Source: JAPHTQ01 sp050288165
GTDB taxonomy: Bacteria > Pseudomonadota > Gammaproteobacteria > Thiohalomonadales > Thiohalomonadaceae
NCBI GenBank assembly: GCA_050288165.1
Contig: JBNKDG010000008.1
Location: 124,001 to 188,000 of the forward strand
Reading direction: 5' to 3'
Length of the DNA stretch: 64,000 nucleotides
The notes under the pieces are model-generated. The model was not told the DNA's origin. It ran no database searches and was given only the letters and a program-made list of their open reading frames with translations. Positions 24,608-33,856 of this stretch are shown here, in pieces (positions within the stretch are counted from its first letter, which is position 1; every line of letters begins with the position of its first letter). Both the position numbers and the translations under genes were made by a program.

Positions 24608-27600
24608 GTGAATAAGCGTTCGTCGCCTCGCTTCCCGGTCAATTTGGAGGTCATGGCCAGCTACTCAGGGCAAGCCGCAAAACCCTGTATCGTCAGGGAT
24701 TACTGTTCTGGTGGCATGTACCTGCTCTGCGATCGCAGCAAGGTCGAAAAAGCCGATGCGCGGGTAGGTGGCAGTCTGGCAGTGGAGTTTGCCGATCCGC
24801 TCAATCCACGCTCCTCTATCCATCATCTTGAAGGACGTATCACCCGATTCGATTCTCACGGCATGGGGGTTTCGTTTACCGCTGTTGATGCCTCGGCCAT
24901 CGTCGCTCTGTCACAGCTGGCGGCCAGTCAGGCTGCAGGTGGGATCGGTGTCGGCGGCAGCGCTGTCGCGGCAGAGACCTATGGGCAGGACAACGTCGAG
25001 CAAACCATTACCGAAATTACCGCTAAATCTCTGGATCACATCACCGAAATCTTGCGCAACTTCTTCGAACGGGCAAAGAACGAGCTGTTCGATGCTGCCG
25101 GACAGTCTGGCAGCAATGTGCATCAGGCCGCCTACTTCGGTGCGATGAACGAGTTGCGCAAGGGGCGCGACAATCTTAGCCAGGGTTTTCTTACAAGCTT
25201 TGAAGATCAGTTTGAAATTCTGACCACGCCGGGTTATCGCAATCGCTATGCCCAGGAAGCTTCCAACTCACAAAGCGGTGGTCTCTCCATCATGGAAAGT
25301 GATGAGTTGGATAACTGGCTGGCGGTGCGCGCCATGTCGGCCAAGCTTGAGGAGCGAATGGGTGAAACCCTGGAAGCACTGGAGACCCGTTTTGAGGAGG
25401 TCTCCGCCAATCCGATCACCCTGGAGAACAATCCTGCCGGTCCATTCGTCGTCGCCTCTGTATTTCGCGAGATGTTGGGCCGGATCGTCCTGGAGGATGA
25501 ACCACGCAAATTCCTTTATGGGGTGATGGAAAAGGTCCTCACTGCCAAGCTGAAAGGTTTGTACGACGAACTCAATGAGATGATGATCGCCCACGGTATT
25601 TTACCGATTCTGCAAAAGCAGATGTCGGTGGTGCGTAGTGAAGGTGATTACTACGGCGAGGACGAGGAGCCTGAAGAAGAACTGCCGCCACCACTCGGTG
25701 CCGGTGGGCATCCGCGGCCTAACCGTCCCACCGTACCTTCTGCCAGTGCCGCTCGCGCACCACAGCCATCTGGACGTGCACCGGGAGGCGGCTTTGCACC
25801 ACCTCCACCTCAGTCAATGGGTGGGGGTTATCAGCCTCCACCGGCAGGGATGCAGCAGGCCGCTGCACCTGCGCAACCCATGGGGATGCCTCAAGCACGT
25901 ACAGCACGTGCTGCGCCCACCGGCATCAATCCGATCAGCTATACCCGCCCGGCATCTGCAGCGGCTGCCGCAACCGCGGCTATGCCAGTGTCCAGTACTG
26001 TCAGCGCCATGCCTTCAGCGGGTGGCTACAGCAGTGCGGTACATGAACTGATGCGGATGCAATACCCCGCCAATGAGCAGGTCGCCGCCGAGCCGCCACC
26101 GCGAGGCTATTTCAGCAGTGGCCAGGTGGTACAGGCGCTGGGTCAGCTCTCCCAGGCGATCAGCAATCTCGGCGGTCGTGGCATGGATAGCATGGACCAC
26201 ATCAACTACCTCTCCAGTGCGGTGGCCGAAACGGTTGGTGAGGCGGGCAAGGCAATGAGCTCCGGTGATCAGGAGGCGGTGACCTATGTCGGCGGCCTGT
26301 TCGGTTCGATCAGTCAGGACCATCTGGTAGCGGAACATGCCCGTCCCTGGTTCTCTCGTATGGAGGTACCGCTGCTTAAGGCCGGGATACTCGACCCGAC
26401 GTTGTTGGATGACGATAGTCACCCCGCACGTGAAATGTTGAACAGACTCGAAGACATCGGTGACCTGCTACAAAACGATGATTCTCCCCTGGCACAGGAG
26501 GCAAAAAATCGGGTTGAAAAGGTACTGCGCAAGATCGATGACAATGTCGATAAGGATCCGTCCGTTTTTACAGAAGCGTTGAACGAACTGGAAGAGGTGC
26601 AGGAGAAGGTTGAGGAGAACTATGAGGAGAAGATCAAAAAACTGATCCAGCAGTGCGAGCAGGAGAAGGATATAGACGATGCCCGTGAAATCATCCTCAA
26701 TGAACTGAATAAGCGTCTCAGTCAGCGTGACGTCCCTGTCGTTGTATTGCACCTGCTCGATTCCGGTTGGAAGAATCTCTTGTTACGCACCCTGATGAAA
26801 AGCGGTGCCGAGAGTGCCGCCTTCAAGACCTACCTTAACGTGGTGGACATGCTTACCGCTCGACTGACCGGCGGCAAGCCTTATCTGGATGATGCCAAGA
26901 TGAGCGACGAGAGTTTGGTGGAGTGGGCGTCGCGCATGCTCTCCATGGTTTCCACCAACGAGCAGAAGAACAATCTGATCCTGCGTGAACTGGCCAAGGA
27001 CCTGACCGGCAAATCGACTACCCTGCCGGAGACCAAGTTTGTTCAGACCCTGATCGCCAAGGGTAAGGACAAAAGTGGTGCCGCCAGGCCGGATGAGGTT
27101 TCCGAAGAAATCTGGCAACTGATGCTGGAGGACGCGCGTCAACTGGAAGACCGCGAGGCATTCCAGTTCAAGCCCAAGGGCGGTAAGCCGCTGCACGTCA
27201 ATCTGATCTGGCGTGACGGTAACAAGCGCTTTGTCTTTGCCGATAACCTGGCCAATCGTGCCCTGGATGCTGAGGTGGGTGAGGTCGCTGCCAATATTTA
27301 CCACAAGTCCCTGGTACGCCTGAATGAGAAGGAACTGTCGGTCACCGAGCGTGCTATCTACAGCTTCCTGCAGAGTATGCACAAGCAGATCGCCTTCCAG
27401 GCCAACCACGATGAGTTGACCGGTCTGTTGACCCGCAAGGCCTTCGAGACTGAACTGGAAAAACTGATCGCTGAAGCCCGTAAAGGCAAGGTGACCCATG
27501 TGCTTGGGTATCTCGATCTGGATCGTTTCAACATCATCAACACCACCTGCGGTCATGCCGACGGTGACAAGCTGCTGGTCAAGGTGGCCGATGTATTGAG

Positions 27601-28678
27601 CGAGACCTGTAAGGACAAGGCGATCATCGCCCGTCTTGGTGGTGACGAATTCGGTATTCTGGTGACCAACTCCAGTCGTACCCGTGGTCTTAAGATGCTG
27701 ACCGAGGTACACGACAATATTCGTGCTATTCGTTTTGCCTGCGGTAACAACGAATTCAAGGTGACCTGTAGTATGGGGGTTACCGAGGTGAATCAGGACA
27801 GCGAAAGTTACGGCCATCTGCTCAGCGCCGTCGACTCGGCGACCTTTACCGCCAAGGATAACGGTCGTGACAACATCCAGATCCACAATATCGAGAATGA
27901 GCGCATCTCCAGCCGCCGCCACATCCTTGATTGGGTCGGCCGGATCAACGTCTTGTTCGAGAAGAACCTGATCCAGTTCCGCTGCCAGAAGATTGCACCG
28001 GTACACCGCACCATCAACTCCATGCCGCACTACGAGATCCTGCTCGACGTCCACGACGAAGAAGGCAACAAGGTGCCGCTGGAGGAATTCATTGTCGCCG
28101 CCGAGCGCTACAACCGTATCCTCGACATCGATACCTGGGTGATGAATTACATCTTCGACTGGGTGGAAGAGCGTAAACCGAAGCTGGAAAAGATCAGCAA
28201 TCTTTCCGTCAACCTCTCCGGCAGTTCGCTGGGTAATCCGCACTTCATGGACGAGGTCTATCAGCGCCTCTCCAAGCCTGGTTTCCCGGCCAACAAGATC
28301 TGTTTTGAGGTGACTGAAACCGCGGCGATGAGCAATCTCGATATGGCGGCGCGCTTCATGAAGAAACTCAAGGAGACCGGCTGCAAGTTCGCGCTGGACG
28401 ACTTTGGTAGCGGCACCTCTTCCTATGCCTATCTGCGTTCGCTGCCTATCGACTACGTCAAGATCGACGGCGCCTTCGTCAAGGATATCGCCAACAACAC
28501 CAACGACTACGCGGTGGTGAAATCGATTAACGAGATCGGCCACGTGATGGGCAAGCTGACCGTCGCCGAAGGGATGGAAGACGAGTTCGCCTTCCAGTTG
28601 TTGCACGATATCGGTCTCGACTATGTGCAGGGCTTCGGGGTGGAGAAACCGATCCCGCTGTTCCAACTCTTTGATTAA
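24608..28678 (+). CDS. PilZ-DUF1631-GGDEF-EAL c-di-GMP protein
   Basis: 1356 residues, probably cytoplasmic with no membrane helix. Order: PilZ-like domain (1-105) with RSSPR and RDYCSGGMYL; DUF1631 (about 130-800) split by a Pro/Gln/Ala-rich linker (360-465); GGDEF (925-1090) with intact LGGDEFG but no RxxD inhibitory site before it; EAL (1115-1350) with HYEILL in place of EAL, VNLSG, FEVTET, DDFGSG, VKIDG, AEGMED and QGF, so the metal and catalytic residues look present. It may both bind and turn over c-di-GMP, linked to motility or attachment. Start GTG 24608. Confidence 0.9.
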   Translation: MNKRSSPRFPVNLEVMASYSGQAAKPCIVRDYCSGGMYLLCDRSKVEKADARVGGSLAVEFADPLNPRSSIHHLEGRITRFDSHGMGVSFTAVDASAIVALSQLAASQAAGGIGVGGSAVAAETYGQDNVEQTITEITAKSLDHITEILRNFFERAKNELFDAAGQSGSNVHQAAYFGAMNELRKGRDNLSQGFLTSFEDQFEILTTPGYRNRYAQEASNSQSGGLSIMESDELDNWLAVRAMSAKLEERMGETLEALETRFEEVSANPITLENNPAGPFVVASVFREMLGRIVLEDEPRKFLYGVMEKVLTAKLKGLYDELNEMMIAHGILPILQKQMSVVRSEGDYYGEDEEPEEELPPPLGAGGHPRPNRPTVPSASAARAPQPSGRAPGGGFAPPPPQSMGGGYQPPPAGMQQAAAPAQPMGMPQARTARAAPTGINPISYTRPASAAAAATAAMPVSSTVSAMPSAGGYSSAVHELMRMQYPANEQVAAEPPPRGYFSSGQVVQALGQLSQAISNLGGRGMDSMDHINYLSSAVAETVGEAGKAMSSGDQEAVTYVGGLFGSISQDHLVAEHARPWFSRMEVPLLKAGILDPTLLDDDSHPAREMLNRLEDIGDLLQNDDSPLAQEAKNRVEKVLRKIDDNVDKDPSVFTEALNELEEVQEKVEENYEEKIKKLIQQCEQEKDIDDAREIILNELNKRLSQRDVPVVVLHLLDSGWKNLLLRTLMKSGAESAAFKTYLNVVDMLTARLTGGKPYLDDAKMSDESLVEWASRMLSMVSTNEQKNNLILRELAKDLTGKSTTLPETKFVQTLIAKGKDKSGAARPDEVSEEIWQLMLEDARQLEDREAFQFKPKGGKPLHVNLIWRDGNKRFVFADNLANRALDAEVGEVAANIYHKSLVRLNEKELSVTERAIYSFLQSMHKQIAFQANHDELTGLLTRKAFETELEKLIAEARKGKVTHVLGYLDLDRFNIINTTCGHADGDKLLVKVADVLSETCKDKAIIARLGGDEFGILVTNSSRTRGLKMLTEVHDNIRAIRFACGNNEFKVTCSMGVTEVNQDSESYGHLLSAVDSATFTAKDNGRDNIQIHNIENERISSRRHILDWVGRINVLFEKNLIQFRCQKIAPVHRTINSMPHYEILLDVHDEEGNKVPLEEFIVAAERYNRILDIDTWVMNYIFDWVEERKPKLEKISNLSVNLSGSSLGNPHFMDEVYQRLSKPGFPANKICFEVTETAAMSNLDMAARFMKKLKETGCKFALDDFGSGTSSYAYLRSLPIDYVKIDGAFVKDIANNTNDYAVVKSINEIGHVMGKLTVAEGMEDEFAFQLLHDIGLDYVQGFGVEKPIPLFQLFD

Positions 28679-28721
28679 AAACGGTCTCCGGAGAAGGGCT
28701 TGCCGCGGCGATAGTCGGTGC

Positions 28722-28750
28722 TTGGTTTTGCCATGGTCAGCGGGTATAGT
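28722..28750 (+). promoter_or_regulatory. Sigma70 promoter of the lipA-gcv operon
   Basis: TTGGTT at 28722-28727 and TATAGT at 28745-28750, 17 bases apart. Transcription would start near 28757, just before the riboswitch. Confidence 0.65.
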
Positions 28751-28770
28751 TGCCCCTCGACCATGGCTGT

Positions 28771-28926
28771 AGTGGGAGAGAGCGGCGCCGCGAGGTTGCC
28801 GCCGCCGAAGGCGCAACCCGCCCGGAAACGCTCAGGCAAAAGGACCACTACAACCGGTTGACTCTGGAGAGAGACTGCAAGGCAGTCCACCGAAGGGGCT
28901 AAGCTCTCAGGTGCCAGGACAGAGGG
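28771..28926 (+). promoter_or_regulatory. Tandem glycine riboswitch
   Basis: Two aptamers in line. The first (28771-28848) runs from GTGGGAGAGAGC through GCCGCCGAAGGCGCAA to CTCAGGCAAAAGGACCAC. The second (28861-28926) runs from CTCTGGAGAGAGACTGC through CCACCGAAGGGGC to AGCTCTCAGGTGCCAGGACAGAG. These are the gcvT-motif landmarks. An intrinsic terminator starts at once after aptamer 2, so glycine binding probably prevents termination and turns the operon on, as in other tandem glycine switches. The genes below it include gcvT, gcvH, gcvPA and gcvPB. Confidence 0.95.
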
Positions 28927-28963
28927 GCGACGAAAGGCGTAATGGCTTTTCGTCGCCCCTTTT
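28924..28963 (+). terminator. Riboswitch-controlled terminator
   Basis: GGGGCGACGAAA (28924-28935) pairs with TTTCGTCGCCCC (28948-28959), followed by TTTT. The 5' arm overlaps the last bases of aptamer 2, which fits an expression platform. Confidence 0.9.
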
Positions 28964-29020
28964 GCATTCTGGGCCGAGCAAAACTGCTCTGGCTTTGTTA
29001 ACGACAACCTGTGGCACAGC

Positions 29021-29917
29021 ATGGCGAAAGCACTCGACATCCCGGTCTTCGACTACTCGGCGCAGCCCAACGCTGCGCGCATGCCGCAGTGGATCCGCCA
29101 GTCGTTCGCTGGCGAAGGTTTTAACACCACCGCCGGTGCGGTGCACGGCAACCGTCTGACCACGGTCTGCGAAGAGGCGCGCTGCCCCAACCGCGGTGAG
29201 TGCTGGGGTCGTGGTACCGCTACCTTTATGTTGCTGGGTGACACCTGCACCCGCGCCTGCGGTTTTTGTGCGGTGAAGACCGGCCAGCCACCTTCGCTAG
29301 ACGAGGACGAACCGCGCCGCGTGGTCGAGGCGATAGCAGAGATGGGACTCGACTACGTGGTCCTCACCTCGGTCAATCGCGATGAGCTGCCCGATGGTGG
29401 TGCCGCTATCTTCGCCGCCACCCTGCGTGGCCTGCGCGAGCGGATGCCGAATCTCGGTCTGGAGGTGTTGACCCCCGATTTCCGTAACTGTCAGGAGCAG
29501 GCGATCGCCGTCCTGCGCGAGGCGATCGGCAGCGATGGCAAACTGGTCTTCGGCCACAACATGGAGACCGTTCCCTCGCTCTACAAAAGTGTGCGCAAGG
29601 GTGCCAAATACGAACGCTCGTTGCGCCTGCTGGAACTGGCCGCTGCCGAGCCGAATATGGAAGCCAAATCGGCATTGATGCTCGGGCTGGGCGAAACCTT
29701 CGACGAAGTGATCGACGTGCTGCGCGACCTGCGCGAGGTCGGTACCGAACGCCTTGTGCTGGGCCAGTATCTGCGCCCCAGCCGCTACCATCTGCCGGTG
29801 AAGGAGTACGTCACACCGGAGCGTTTCGCCGAATATGAACAACAGGCCATTGAGTTGGGCTTCACCAAGATCAAGGCCGGGCCGATGGTGCGCAGTTCCT
29901 ACCACGCCGAAGAATAA
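29021..29917 (+). CDS. lipA: Lipoyl synthase
   Basis: Radical SAM enzyme that inserts two sulfurs into octanoyl groups on the glycine cleavage H protein and 2-oxoacid dehydrogenases. 298 residues. Auxiliary cluster motif CEEARCPNRGEC; radical SAM motif CTRACGFC; C-terminal RSSYHAEE carries the conserved Ser ligand. ATG 29021. First gene after the glycine riboswitch and 27 bases before gcvT. The partner lipB is at 54363, where lipA would normally also be found. Confidence 0.96.
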   Translation: MAKALDIPVFDYSAQPNAARMPQWIRQSFAGEGFNTTAGAVHGNRLTTVCEEARCPNRGECWGRGTATFMLLGDTCTRACGFCAVKTGQPPSLDEDEPRRVVEAIAEMGLDYVVLTSVNRDELPDGGAAIFAATLRGLRERMPNLGLEVLTPDFRNCQEQAIAVLREAIGSDGKLVFGHNMETVPSLYKSVRKGAKYERSLRLLELAAAEPNMEAKSALMLGLGETFDEVIDVLRDLREVGTERLVLGQYLRPSRYHLPVKEYVTPERFAEYEQQAIELGFTKIKAGPMVRSSYHAEE

Positions 29918-29944
29918 TTGTTTTAGTCATCAGGAGAGACCAAG

Positions 29945-31033
29945 TTGGGAAAGAGAACACCGCTTTACGATGCGCACGTCGCCCATGGCGCCAAGATCGT
30001 AGATTTCGCCGGTTGGGAGATGCCGATTCATTACGGCTCTCAGATTGAAGAGCACCATCAGGTGCGCCGTGCTGCAGGTATGTTCGATGTCTCGCACATG
30101 TGCGTGGTCGATCTGCAAGGTGCCAAGACCCGAGATTTCCTCCGTTACCTGATGGCCAACGACGTCGCCAAGCTCGACGGCCAACCGGGTAAGGCGCTTT
30201 ACAGTTGTATGCTCAATCCGCGTGGCGGGGTGATTGATGACCTGATCATCTATCACATGACCAACGTCTGGTACCGCGTAGTGGTCAACGCCGGGACTCG
30301 CGACAAGGATATTGCCTGGATGCAGCGCCATGCGCCGTCATTCGATGTGGAAGTGGAAGTGCGTGACGATCTGGCGATGATCGCGGTGCAGGGGCCAGGT
30401 GCCCGCGACGCGGTGCACAAATTGCTGGGCGAGCATGCCGCCGACGTCAAAGGGCTGGGGCGCTTTGCCGCGGCTGAAACCGCCGGGTTGTTTGTCGCCC
30501 GCACCGGTTATACCGGCGAAGACGGTTACGAGATCATGGTACCGGAAGAGGATGCTGAGGATATGTGGCACGGTCTGCTGGACGCGGGCGTTCTTCCCTG
30601 CGGTCTCGGTGCACGCGACACCCTGCGTCTGGAGGCGGGTATGAACCTCTATGGCCAGGACATGAATGAAGATACCTCGCCGCTGATCTCAGGCCTCGGC
30701 TGGACCATTGCCTGGGAGCCGCGTGATCGTAATTTCATCGGCCGCGATGTGATCGAGGCGGAGCGTAACAGCGGTCCGGCACAGCAACTGGTCGGCCTGG
30801 TGCTGGAAGACAAAGGTGTACTGCGTTCCCATCAGAAGGTGGTGTTGGCCGGACTCGGCGAAGGCGAAACCACCAGTGGCAGTTTCTCCCCGACCATGGG
30901 TAAGGCGATCGCCCTGGCGCGGGTGCCGGTCGGCGAGGCAGCCGATGTCGGCGTCGAAATTCGCAATAAGGTTTTGAAGGTGCGGATCGTCAAGCCGCCC
31001 TTCGTACGTAATGGCAAGGCAGTAATCGAATAA
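29945..31033 (+). CDS. gcvT: Glycine cleavage system T protein (aminomethyltransferase)
   Basis: Moves the methylene group of glycine from H protein to tetrahydrofolate and releases ammonia. 362 residues. VDFAGWEMPIHYG, RRAAGMFDVSHM, the catalytic Asp in GGVIDDLIIYH, and ARTGYTGEDGYEI are all in place. TTG start at 29945 after CAGGAGAGAC. Confidence 0.95.
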   Translation: MGKRTPLYDAHVAHGAKIVDFAGWEMPIHYGSQIEEHHQVRRAAGMFDVSHMCVVDLQGAKTRDFLRYLMANDVAKLDGQPGKALYSCMLNPRGGVIDDLIIYHMTNVWYRVVVNAGTRDKDIAWMQRHAPSFDVEVEVRDDLAMIAVQGPGARDAVHKLLGEHAADVKGLGRFAAAETAGLFVARTGYTGEDGYEIMVPEEDAEDMWHGLLDAGVLPCGLGARDTLRLEAGMNLYGQDMNEDTSPLISGLGWTIAWEPRDRNFIGRDVIEAERNSGPAQQLVGLVLEDKGVLRSHQKVVLAGLGEGETTSGSFSPTMGKAIALARVPVGEAADVGVEIRNKVLKVRIVKPPFVRNGKAVIE

Positions 31034-31054
31034 ACAAAATCAGGAGAGATTGAG

Positions 31055-31447
31055 ATGAGCAATGTTCCAGCAGAACTGAAATACACCAAATCCCACGAGT
31101 GGGTGCGCCGCGAAGCGGACGGCACCGTCACCGTCGGTATCACCGACCACGCCCAGGAACTGCTCGGCGATATGGTTTTCGTTGAGCTGCCTGAAGCGGG
31201 CCGTGCCCTGACTGCCGAAGAAGATTGTGCCGTGGTCGAGTCGGTGAAGGCCGCTTCCGATGTCTACGCGCCGATCGCCGGTGAAGTCACCGAAGCGAAC
31301 AGCGCGCTGGAAGACAGCCCGGAGATCGTCAACAAGGATCCCTACGGCGATGGCTGGCTGTTTAAAATGAAACCGGCTGATGACAGCGAAGTCGATGCGC
31401 TGATGGATGCCGATGCCTATCAGGCCGTCGCTGCCGAAGAACACTGA
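31055..31447 (+). CDS. gcvH: Glycine cleavage system H protein
   Basis: Lipoyl carrier of the glycine cleavage system. 130 residues. ESVKAASDVYAPIAGEV contains the Lys that receives lipoate; GITDHAQELLGDMVFVELP is the front signature. Preceded by CAGGAGAGAT. It is the substrate for LipA encoded at the start of the same operon. Confidence 0.96.
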   Translation: MSNVPAELKYTKSHEWVRREADGTVTVGITDHAQELLGDMVFVELPEAGRALTAEEDCAVVESVKAASDVYAPIAGEVTEANSALEDSPEIVNKDPYGDGWLFKMKPADDSEVDALMDADAYQAVAAEEH

Positions 31448-31457
31448 GTTAGAGACC

Positions 31458-32819
31458 ATGCCGTTTATTCCCCATACCGAAGACGATATCAAGGCGATGC
31501 TGGCGTCCATCGGCGCCGATAGCATCGAGTCGCTGTTCGACGAGATCCCTGCGGCGCTGCGTGCCAGGGGTTTGCAGTCTGTACCGCCGGCACTCAATGA
31601 AGCGGCGGTCGGTCGCCTGATGCAACAACGTGCTGCCACCGATGGTCAGCCACTCTGTTTCATCGGTGCCGGTGCCTATGAGCATCACATTCCGGCAGCG
31701 GTATGGGAGATCGTCACCCGTGGCGAGTTCTACAGCGCTTACACGCCGTATCAGGCGGAGGCGAGTCAGGGCACGCTGCAGGTGATCTACGAATACCAGA
31801 GCATGATCGCCGGACTGACCGGCATGGAAGTGGGCAACGCCTCACTCTACGACGGCGCCTCCGGTCTGGCCGAAGCGGTACTGATGGCGGTGCGCGCCAA
31901 TCGCAAGTCGAAATCGAAGCGCATCCTCATGCCCGCTACGGTCAACCCGGTCTATCGCAAGGTGGTGCACACCATCGTACGCAATCAGGAGATCGAGCTG
32001 GTTGAATTGCCCTACTGCACCGCGTGCGGCAACACCCTGGTGGAATCACTGAAACAGTATGAAGGTGAAGACTACGCTGCGCTGGTGATCCCGCAGCCCA
32101 ACTTCTTCGGTGTGCTGGAAGATGTCGATGCGCTAACCGACTGGGCCCACGCCAACAACATGCTGGCGATCGGTCTGGTCAACCCGACCGCGATGGCGCT
32201 GCTCTCCGCGCCGGGCGAGTGGGGCGAGAAGGGTGCTGATATCGCCTGTGGTGATGGACAGCCGCTCGGTTCGCCGCTCTCCTCCGGTGGCCCCTACTTC
32301 GGCTTCATGGCCTGCAAGCAGGAGCATGTACGGCAGATGCCGGGGCGTATCGTCGGTCGTACCGTCGACCTCGACGGCAAGCCCGGTTTCACGCTGACCC
32401 TGCAGGCGCGTGAGCAGCACATCCGCCGCGCCAAGGCGACCTCCAACATCTGCTCCAACCAGGGGCTGATGGCCACCGCTGCAACCGTCTACATGGCCAC
32501 CGTCGGTGCTGGTGGCTTGGAGCGCGTTGCCGCTGCCTGCCATGCCAACACCCGTAAGCTGGTGGAGAAACTGACTGCCATTGATGGTGTCGAACAGGTG
32601 TTCGATCGTCCGGTATTCCATGAAGTGGTGTTGCGTCTGCCGCGCGATGCCAATGCAGTGTTGCGCGAGCTGGCGGCGCAGGATCTGCTCGGCGGTTACG
32701 CACTGATGCGTGACTATCCGGAGCTGGAAAACTGCGTGCTGGTCTGCACCACTGAGACCCGCAGCGACGAAGATATCGACACCTATGCCGCGCAACTGGC
32801 GAAGATTCTAGGCAAATAA
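31458..32819 (+). CDS. gcvPA: Glycine dehydrogenase (decarboxylating) subunit 1
   Basis: N-terminal half of the split P protein, 453 residues. MPFIPHTEDDIKAML, GAGAYEHHIPAAVWEI, YTPYQAEASQGTLQ and KATSNICSNQGLMA are family stretches; it lacks the PLP lysine, which sits in subunit 2. ATG 31458 lies ten bases after the gcvH stop; the frame is open further back into gcvH without meaning. Confidence 0.95.
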   Translation: MPFIPHTEDDIKAMLASIGADSIESLFDEIPAALRARGLQSVPPALNEAAVGRLMQQRAATDGQPLCFIGAGAYEHHIPAAVWEIVTRGEFYSAYTPYQAEASQGTLQVIYEYQSMIAGLTGMEVGNASLYDGASGLAEAVLMAVRANRKSKSKRILMPATVNPVYRKVVHTIVRNQEIELVELPYCTACGNTLVESLKQYEGEDYAALVIPQPNFFGVLEDVDALTDWAHANNMLAIGLVNPTAMALLSAPGEWGEKGADIACGDGQPLGSPLSSGGPYFGFMACKQEHVRQMPGRIVGRTVDLDGKPGFTLTLQAREQHIRRAKATSNICSNQGLMATAATVYMATVGAGGLERVAAACHANTRKLVEKLTAIDGVEQVFDRPVFHEVVLRLPRDANAVLRELAAQDLLGGYALMRDYPELENCVLVCTTETRSDEDIDTYAAQLAKILGK

Positions 32820-32877
32820 CACGATAAACCGATATGCAGCAAATCCATAAAACCTACATGCTGTAAGGAGGAGTGTC

Positions 32878-33825
32878 ATGAAAAGGCTAATCAGTCTGTT
32901 ATTGCTGTTCTTTGTTACCGGCGTGGCCTTTGCTGCCGCGCAGGTCGGCGATTATCCGATGAAGGCGGAGAAGATCGCCGATGGTGTTTACGCCATCGTT
33001 TCGCCAGCTAGTGATTTTCCCAATGAAGAAAATCTTGGTTGGAATTCCAACAGCGCCTTTGTGGTCACCGACGAAGGTCTGCTGGTGTTCGATACCGGCT
33101 CCTCGGAAACGATTGGTAAGGCGTTACTGAAAACCATCCGCTTAGTGAGCAAGGCGCCGATCAAGTGGGTGATCAATTCGCACTCCCACGGTGACCATTG
33201 GTTGGGCAACGGTGCCTTCACTCCGGAAAAACCAAAAGAAGTGATTGCTTCCGATGTTGCGATCGATCTGATGAACAAAAACGGTTTTGAGTGGGTGGAT
33301 CGCTTTAACAACATGACCGGTGGCGCCACCGGGAACTTCACCCCCGTTCCGGCGAAGGATGCGGTGGTCAAGGCGATGAAGCGTGAGTTTGGCGGTGTCG
33401 AGGTACAAATCCTCTTCTCCGGCAATAGCCATTCACCGGGCGATATCGTCTTCTGGTTGCCGGAGAAAAAACTGCTGCTGACCGGCGACACCATGTACAC
33501 CAAACGTCCACCGGCCACCTTCGACTCCAACGTCAAACATTGGATTGCGTTTCTCGATGAACTGGAAAAACTGCAGCCGAAAGTGGTTGTTCCCGGTCAC
33601 GGCCCGGTTGCCGATGTGAAAGCGGTGACCAGCCTGCGCGATTATTTCGATACCCTCTGGAGCATCGTCGCTGAGGGGTATGATGAAGGTAAGCAGGATT
33701 ATGAGATCGCGCCGACGGTGAAAGAACAGATGAAGCGCTTCGAAACAGATTTCCCCGGTCTTTACGACCGCGTGGGTGAATCGGTGTCGCATGTCTACTT
33801 GCAAGTAGAAGCGGCACTTTTCTAA
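32878..33825 (+). CDS. Exported metallo-beta-lactamase fold hydrolase
   Basis: 315 residues. Sec signal peptide (MKRLISLLLLFFVTGVAFAAA, cut near residue 20). Metal-binding HSHGDHWLGN at about residues 101-110, a second His in GNSHSPGD, Asp in LTGDTMY and a late His in VPGHGPV complete the two-metal site. Close in look to periplasmic SoxH-type or quinoprotein-associated hydrolases, but the substrate is unknown. AAGGAGGAG precedes ATG. It stands between gcvPA and gcvPB, with 58 and 31 bases on either side. Confidence 0.85.
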   Translation: MKRLISLLLLFFVTGVAFAAAQVGDYPMKAEKIADGVYAIVSPASDFPNEENLGWNSNSAFVVTDEGLLVFDTGSSETIGKALLKTIRLVSKAPIKWVINSHSHGDHWLGNGAFTPEKPKEVIASDVAIDLMNKNGFEWVDRFNNMTGGATGNFTPVPAKDAVVKAMKREFGGVEVQILFSGNSHSPGDIVFWLPEKKLLLTGDTMYTKRPPATFDSNVKHWIAFLDELEKLQPKVVVPGHGPVADVKAVTSLRDYFDTLWSIVAEGYDEGKQDYEIAPTVKEQMKRFETDFPGLYDRVGESVSHVYLQVEAALF

Positions 33826-33856
33826 ATGACAACTTACCAATCAGGATCATGAATCG

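Noticed and set aside
26783..28816. 677-codon open frame on the minus strand under the GGDEF-EAL gene
   Set aside because: It mirrors the codon pattern of the plus-strand gene, is rich in His/Val/Gln runs typical of antisense frames, has no motif or ribosome site, and covers a clear GGDEF-EAL coding region.
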